DNA from: Lachnospiraceae bacterium
GTDB taxonomy: Bacteria; Bacillota_A; Clostridia; Lachnospirales; Lachnospiraceae
Length of the DNA: 64,000 bases
Direction: 5' to 3'
Assembly (NCBI GenBank): GCA_009911175.1
Contig: QXWX01000001.1
Coordinates: forward strand, 186,001 to 250,000
Position 1 is the first letter of the stretch. Each line of letters starts with the position of its first letter. Below, in pieces: positions 59,560-64,000 of the stretch. Below the pieces are notes generated by a model. The model was not told where the DNA came from and ran no database searches. It was given only the letters and a program-made list of their open reading frames with translations. Both the position numbers and the translations under genes were made by a program.

Positions 59560-62500
59560 TTATTTCATAAAGTCAAACAGGCTCATCTGTCTGCCATTTC
59601 CCATATTCTTATGCGAACGAGCTTTTTCCCTGCTCACTATTTCCTTTGGAATATCTTTCAAAAAGGCAGATTCTTCTTTTGATATGGTAAGGATCAATTC
59701 CTCTTTTGCCCGGGTAAGTCCAACGTAAAACAGGCGGCGTTCTTCCTCTTCATCCGAACTGTATTTTTCACTTTCAAAGGGAAGCATTCCCTTTCGCGCT
59801 CCATAGATCATCACCACCGGAAACTCCAGCCCCTTCGAACCATGCAGGGTCATGAGCGTCACCGCGCCCGACGTGTACCGTTTCTCCCCGCAGCGTTTCA
59901 GGTCACTCTCCACTCCCAGATCCAGCGCCTCCGTAAATTCCGGCATCGTCTGGTAAAAGACGGCTGTCCGGTACAGCTTTCCCATGCCTTTCTTCTCTTC
60001 CAGATTCAGGTCTTTCATCCATTCATCCAGGATTTTCTGGGGCTTTTTCTTTTTCATAAAGGGCCGGTACTTTTCAGCCATATTTTGATAAATGCTCTCG
60101 GTCATGTCGCCGGCTTCCAGGTTCCACAGGAGCTTCAATGCCGTCTGCCCGGCCAGGCGGTTGTCCGGCTGTGTCAGACTCTTGAAGAAGCTCACTGTCC
60201 CCCGCACGGCAGACTCCATAAGATAATCATCCCGGCCGGCCACCACATAGGGGATCCCTTCTTTTCTCAGGCAGTTCTCCAAAAGATCTGCCTGACGCCG
60301 GGTCCGGTACAATACCGCAATATCCTCAAAGCTCCTCGCACGCCCCTCGCTCTCCGGGAATATCTCCTGTGCCTCCAGCATCCCGATTCCCCCGGCCAGA
60401 CGGTTAATCTCCTTTGCCGCGAAAATCGCTTCGGAAATCTCGCTGTCTGCTTCCACGATCCGAACCGGGACACCCTCCGGCCTGTTTGGCCTCAGCAGCC
60501 TTTTTCCTCCCGGATTCCGGGAAATCACTTCGGAGGCCGCTGACAGAATCTGAGGAGCGGAACGATAATTTTCTTCCAGGGTGATCCGGCTGGTCTGAGG
60601 AAATTCTTCCGAAAGCCTTTGGAAGCACCCGGCATCGGCTCCGCGGAAGCCGTAAATCGCTTGATCCTGATCCCCGATCACAAATAGTTCCTTTCCTCCC
60701 TCGTTCCATGCCTTCATCAGCTCGTACTGCAGGGGGCTGATATCCTGAAATTCATCCACCATGAGATAGGAAAACTGCCCCGCATCCGCATGTTTTCTGT
60801 TTTCTTCCGCCTTCTCCCGCGCAAGCCGTAAGGCTTCCAAAAGGATATCGTCAAAGTCGAGAGCATTCCAGTCCCGAAGGCTCCTCTGATATACGTGGAA
60901 TGCAGTTTTCAGCTTTTCCGTGTCATCAGGCATGTCATGCGTTGATTCTGTTTCTCTCCGTGCATCCACTAATGGATTCAACCCCGTCTTATAGTTAGAA
61001 ATCCACATCAGAAACCGGGAGACTGACATATCCAGACCATACGCCTTTATGATCCTGCCTGCCAGATCCCGCGTCTCCATATCTCCCGCAAGGGAAAACT
61101 CTACCCCATTTTCTTTCAATACCTTCCAGGCAATCGAATGGAATGTACCGATCTGCAGTTTTCTCGCGGCTGTCCCCTTCCCCAGCTGCCTGCGTATCCG
61201 CTCCCGCATCTCTCCCGCCGCCTGGTTGGTGAATGTCACTGCGGTAATACAGGAAGGCTTTACCCGCCTTGTCTCCAGAAGATAAAGGATATGAGCCGCC
61301 AACGTGCCCGTCTTTCCAGTCCCCGGACCGGCGGTGACCGCAGCGACCCGGTCGATCGACTCAATGGCCTTACGCTGGTTTTCGTTCCATGTATATCTGG
61401 CTGGCTCCGCTGTTCCTGCAATTCCCGCAGAGATTCCGGCTGTCCTTCCTTTCTCCGACACTTCCGAAGCACGTTTCCGCAGTTCTACAGATCCTTGCGA
61501 AAGCTCCCGCATTTGCTCGCAGTTGATTCCTGTATCTGAAGCCTGCATTTGCTCTGCCATTTTCTGCACGTTGTCACCGGTACTCTTACCGGCTTCCTCG
61601 GGGAACCTCTGCCCGGACTTCGTTCCATCCGGCAATGTCCCAACCATTTCGAACAGGCTCAGCTGTCCTTCCAGCTCATCCAGCTCCCCCTGAGTAAACA
61701 GCCGTATGATACCATATTCTCCATCGAATCCGGGCAGTCTTGTAACCTCGCCTTTTCTCAATCTTCCGATCCCTTCCGAGATTAGGATTCCGGACACGCT
61801 TCGGATCTCTTCCAACGGGATCTCCCGAAGTATGGGGAATTCCGGTCCCAGCTTTTGGAGCAGGTTTCGGTATTCCCGCTCTACCCTGGCGCTGGCGGAA
61901 GAGAGTCCTACCGAAGCGCCGATGATCTCCGGCAGCGGAACCAGGCTTTCGAAGCGCGCGGCGTGCTCCTTTTGATACCCCTCCGGCCTGTCGGAGAGCT
62001 GCTCCACCCGATGGGATACCCCGATCGTCAGCTTCCGCCCGCAGACCGGGCAGATCCCCCCGTACTTTTCCGTTTCCGTAGGCGCCAGGCAGAGACCGCA
62101 TTTCCGATGCCCGTCATAATGATACTTGCCCTCCTCCGGGAAAAACTCAATGGTACCTTCCAGTCCTTTTCCGGTCTGGACCGCATCCTTTAACTCTCCA
62201 TAGGATAAACCGATATCCAGCAGGTTCGCCTCCCGTCCCAGCTTTGCCGGAGAGTGGGCGTCTGAGTTGGAGATCAGCTGGTAGCGGTCCAGGGCAGATA
62301 CACGCCAGTTCATGGGCGGATCAGAGGACAGCCCGGTCTCCATGGCATGGATATGGGAGGACAGGTCGCCATAGCATTCTTCCACCGTGTCAAAGCCGGA
62401 AAACGCACCGAACAGGGAAAAATGCGGTGTCCAGATGTGGGCCGGGACATACACCGACTCTGGGCATAATTCCAGAAGGATCTCCAGCAGATCATGGCAG

Positions 62501-62916
62501 TCCAGTCCCAGGATGGGCCTTCCGTCTGAATGAATATTTCCGATGGCTTCCAGCTTCCGTGAGATTACCTCTGCCTCTTCCAGCCCGGGCAGGAGGATCA
62601 GGCTGTGTACCTTCCGTACCCGGTCATATTTCTTGTAGATCGAGCTGATCTCCCCGGTAATGACAAAATGCGGCTGCATGGTGTCTGCAGCCGTATTATC
62701 TTCGATCCGGTACTCCTTTTTTAATACGTAAAGGCCGTTTCCCGCAGGCTCCAGCTTTTCGGCAAGCTCCTCACGCCATGCCGGATGTGTAAAATCCCCA
62801 CTTCCTACGATCCCGATGCCCTTACGCCTTGCCCAAAGATCCAGATATTCCGGCGTACAGTCCTTGCTGGTCGCCCGGGAATAACGGGAATGGATATGTA
62901 AATCTGCTATGTACAT
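59560..62916 (-). CDS. Endonuclease Q-UvrD helicase fusion
   Basis: An 1118-residue fusion. Residues 1-425 resemble endonuclease Q: a PHP-like metal site begins with DLHIHS (Asp5, His7, His9), followed by GEISSIY, NSDAHSPAKLG and a zinc finger (Cys273, 276, 289, 292). After a linker (about 426-505) comes a superfamily 1 UvrD/Rep helicase with NENQRKAIE, Walker A GPGTGKT (530-536), MVDEFQDISPLQYEL, GDQDQAIYGFRGA and VTLMTLHGSKGLEF. Sliding-clamp-type motifs QLSLF (418-422) and QMSLF (1110-1114) mark the ends of the two halves. EndoQ cuts DNA at deaminated or abasic bases, so coupled incision and unwinding is inferred. The ATG at 62916 follows GAAGG. Confidence 0.85.
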   Translation of the reverse strand: MYIADLHIHSRYSRATSKDCTPEYLDLWARRKGIGIVGSGDFTHPAWREELAEKLEPAGNGLYVLKKEYRIEDNTAADTMQPHFVITGEISSIYKKYDRVRKVHSLILLPGLEEAEVISRKLEAIGNIHSDGRPILGLDCHDLLEILLELCPESVYVPAHIWTPHFSLFGAFSGFDTVEECYGDLSSHIHAMETGLSSDPPMNWRVSALDRYQLISNSDAHSPAKLGREANLLDIGLSYGELKDAVQTGKGLEGTIEFFPEEGKYHYDGHRKCGLCLAPTETEKYGGICPVCGRKLTIGVSHRVEQLSDRPEGYQKEHAARFESLVPLPEIIGASVGLSSASARVEREYRNLLQKLGPEFPILREIPLEEIRSVSGILISEGIGRLRKGEVTRLPGFDGEYGIIRLFTQGELDELEGQLSLFEMVGTLPDGTKSGQRFPEEAGKSTGDNVQKMAEQMQASDTGINCEQMRELSQGSVELRKRASEVSEKGRTAGISAGIAGTAEPARYTWNENQRKAIESIDRVAAVTAGPGTGKTGTLAAHILYLLETRRVKPSCITAVTFTNQAAGEMRERIRRQLGKGTAARKLQIGTFHSIAWKVLKENGVEFSLAGDMETRDLAGRIIKAYGLDMSVSRFLMWISNYKTGLNPLVDARRETESTHDMPDDTEKLKTAFHVYQRSLRDWNALDFDDILLEALRLAREKAEENRKHADAGQFSYLMVDEFQDISPLQYELMKAWNEGGKELFVIGDQDQAIYGFRGADAGCFQRLSEEFPQTSRITLEENYRSAPQILSAASEVISRNPGGKRLLRPNRPEGVPVRIVEADSEISEAIFAAKEINRLAGGIGMLEAQEIFPESEGRARSFEDIAVLYRTRRQADLLENCLRKEGIPYVVAGRDDYLMESAVRGTVSFFKSLTQPDNRLAGQTALKLLWNLEAGDMTESIYQNMAEKYRPFMKKKKPQKILDEWMKDLNLEEKKGMGKLYRTAVFYQTMPEFTEALDLGVESDLKRCGEKRYTSGAVTLMTLHGSKGLEFPVVMIYGARKGMLPFESEKYSSDEEEERRLFYVGLTRAKEELILTISKEESAFLKDIPKEIVSREKARSHKNMGNGRQMSLFDFMK

Positions 62917-63152
62917 GAAAAAACCTTCTTTCATTTAAAATCATAGTTTAAATATGGAAATTATCTATATATTTTCCATGTCCAGTCTATATTTTCATAC
63001 ATTTCTTCCGAATGACTGTTTTTAGTGTATCATATCACAAAGCAGATGTGAACCCATTAATTTGATTATAGCCGCAGGGCACTGAACATCCAGTGGACAT
63101 TCGCTTAGCGCAGACCGAAGCGGAGCGTAGACATTTCAAATGACGGCCTGAG

Positions 63153-64000
63153 TTACTGGGCACGCCCGGTTAAGGTGTGACCAGGAACGATTCCTTTTTC
63201 CTTCCTCTCCTGGATCTCTTTTACAATCTCATTGTACGCTTTCCGGTTCAGTCGGTAGAAATACAGGACCGCAGCCGTTATGATCCAGAGGATTCCCGGA
63301 ACCGTGGTAAAGGAATGCTTGATCACGGCAAGTACAGCCGGATTCTGCTGCTGGTTCGCCGCATATCCAAAAGCTCCTAGGACGCCCGCAAGGGCGGAGG
63401 TGCCGATTGCCATTCCAATCTTATTTCCCAGAGAGATAAATGCATACTGGAATCCGTCATTCCGAAGTCCGGTCTTCCATTCCCCATATTCCACGCAGTC
63501 CGGTACGATCGCATAAATAGCCGTATTGAACCCGGAGAAGAAAAATTGTGCCAGGCAGGAGAACAGGTAAAACGGAACCGGTGAGCTTCCAACCGTGAAA
63601 AAATACATACAGAACATGCTGATCCCTGTCAGGAGCGCAAAGATTGAAGCGGATCGGCCTTTATTATTGGTCAGACGGAACACAAGCGGAAAGCAGGCAG
63701 CTCCGATGATAGCCGGAACAATGATGAAAAGTGAATATGTACTGAATAATGCCTGATTGCCTTCCACATAGGTGAAATAATACAATGCATCCGCATTTCT
63801 TCCATAGAGAGTGACTCCGAACAGGAACTGCCCCGCAACCGCGATCATATAGGGCTTATTCTTCGCAACGGCAGACAGTTGGATCTTCAAGGAGGTCTTT
63901 TCCTTTTCCGGCACCTCTACCACCTCTTTTGTCTTTGCAAAGCAGAAGATATGGCATGCCGCAAAGATACATCCGTATAGGACCGCGATCAGAAGGTATC
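63153..64000 (-). CDS. GPH-family sugar:cation symporter, C-terminal part (runs off the window)
   Basis: The frame is open to position 64000, so the true start lies outside the window; a GTG at 63923 is internal. The visible 282 residues hold about seven membrane segments. Motifs typical of MelB/UidB-type glycoside-pentoside-hexuronide symporters are IVPDCVEYGEWKTGLRNDGFQYA and the flanking SGFNTAIYA. The C-terminal tail is basic and cytoplasmic. The substrate cannot be told from this part. The 236-base gap between this gene and the EndoQ-UvrD gene holds no recognisable signal. Confidence 0.85.
   Translation of the reverse strand, partial: YLLIAVLYGCIFAACHIFCFAKTKEVVEVPEKEKTSLKIQLSAVAKNKPYMIAVAGQFLFGVTLYGRNADALYYFTYVEGNQALFSTYSLFIIVPAIIGAACFPLVFRLTNNKGRSASIFALLTGISMFCMYFFTVGSSPVPFYLFSCLAQFFFSGFNTAIYAIVPDCVEYGEWKTGLRNDGFQYAFISLGNKIGMAIGTSALAGVLGAFGYAANQQQNPAVLAVIKHSFTTVPGILWIITAAVLYFYRLNRKAYNEIVKEIQERKEKGIVPGHTLTGRAQ

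Overview
The window reads as a chromosomal segment of an anaerobic gut Firmicute, most likely a Lachnospiraceae member. The basis is the moderate GC content, strong AGGAGG-type ribosome binding sites, sigma-A style promoters, a clostridial V-type ATPase operon, many LacI- and PTS-regulated sugar loci, and a sortase-type surface protein. Species cannot be fixed from sequence reading alone. No phage, integrase, transposase or CRISPR array was seen.

Layout. 0.2-7 kb: a mannitol-type PTS locus (EIICB, MtlR-like activator, EIIA) with a 1-phosphofructokinase and a SorE-like dehydrogenase but no mtlD. Two promoters carry the same upstream operator. 7-13 kb: a sucrose/fructo-oligosaccharide module (GH32 hydrolase, two ABC permeases, lipoprotein binding protein, divergent LacI regulator with paired operators). 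13-23 kb: an alpha/beta hydrolase, a second LacI regulator, and a hexuronate regulon (uxaA-uxaB facing a TRAP transporter-uxaC operon) sharing a TGTAAG-type operator. 23.6-31.3 kb: nucleoside and purine catabolism (cytidine deaminase, uridine phosphorylase, NCS2 purine permease, three-subunit xanthine dehydrogenase, Crp/Fnr-like regulator). 31.6-35.5 kb: a structured repeat fused to the 3' end of truA, then the ECF energizing module (ecfT, ecfA2, ecfA1).

35.5-40 kb: a phosphorelay of hybrid kinase, Hpt protein and HD-GYP response regulator. 40.3-43.8 kb: a bacitracin/lantibiotic-type ABC transporter with its two-component system, whose response regulator is broken by one in-frame TAG. 44-44.6 kb: tRNA-Glu, tRNA-Cys and tRNA-Lys. 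44.9-49.1 kb: a transglutaminase-like cell-wall protein, a thioredoxin-like protein with an unlisted small Cys-rich ORF, and trmB. 49.4-58 kb: a nine-gene V/A-type ATPase operon. 58.4-59.5 kb: an MNT-HEPN (MntA-HepT type) toxin-antitoxin pair. 59.5-62.9 kb: an EndoQ-UvrD fusion with two predicted sliding-clamp motifs. The window ends inside a GPH-family sugar symporter.

Most of the segment is nutrient scavenging: hexitols, fructans, hexuronates and nucleosides each have their own transporter, enzymes and local regulator. The most interesting points are the MtlD-less hexitol route (chemically consistent with fructose-1-phosphate as intermediate), the EndoQ-helicase fusion, the amber-interrupted response regulator, the repeat that rewrote the TruA C-terminus, and the MNT-HEPN pair.
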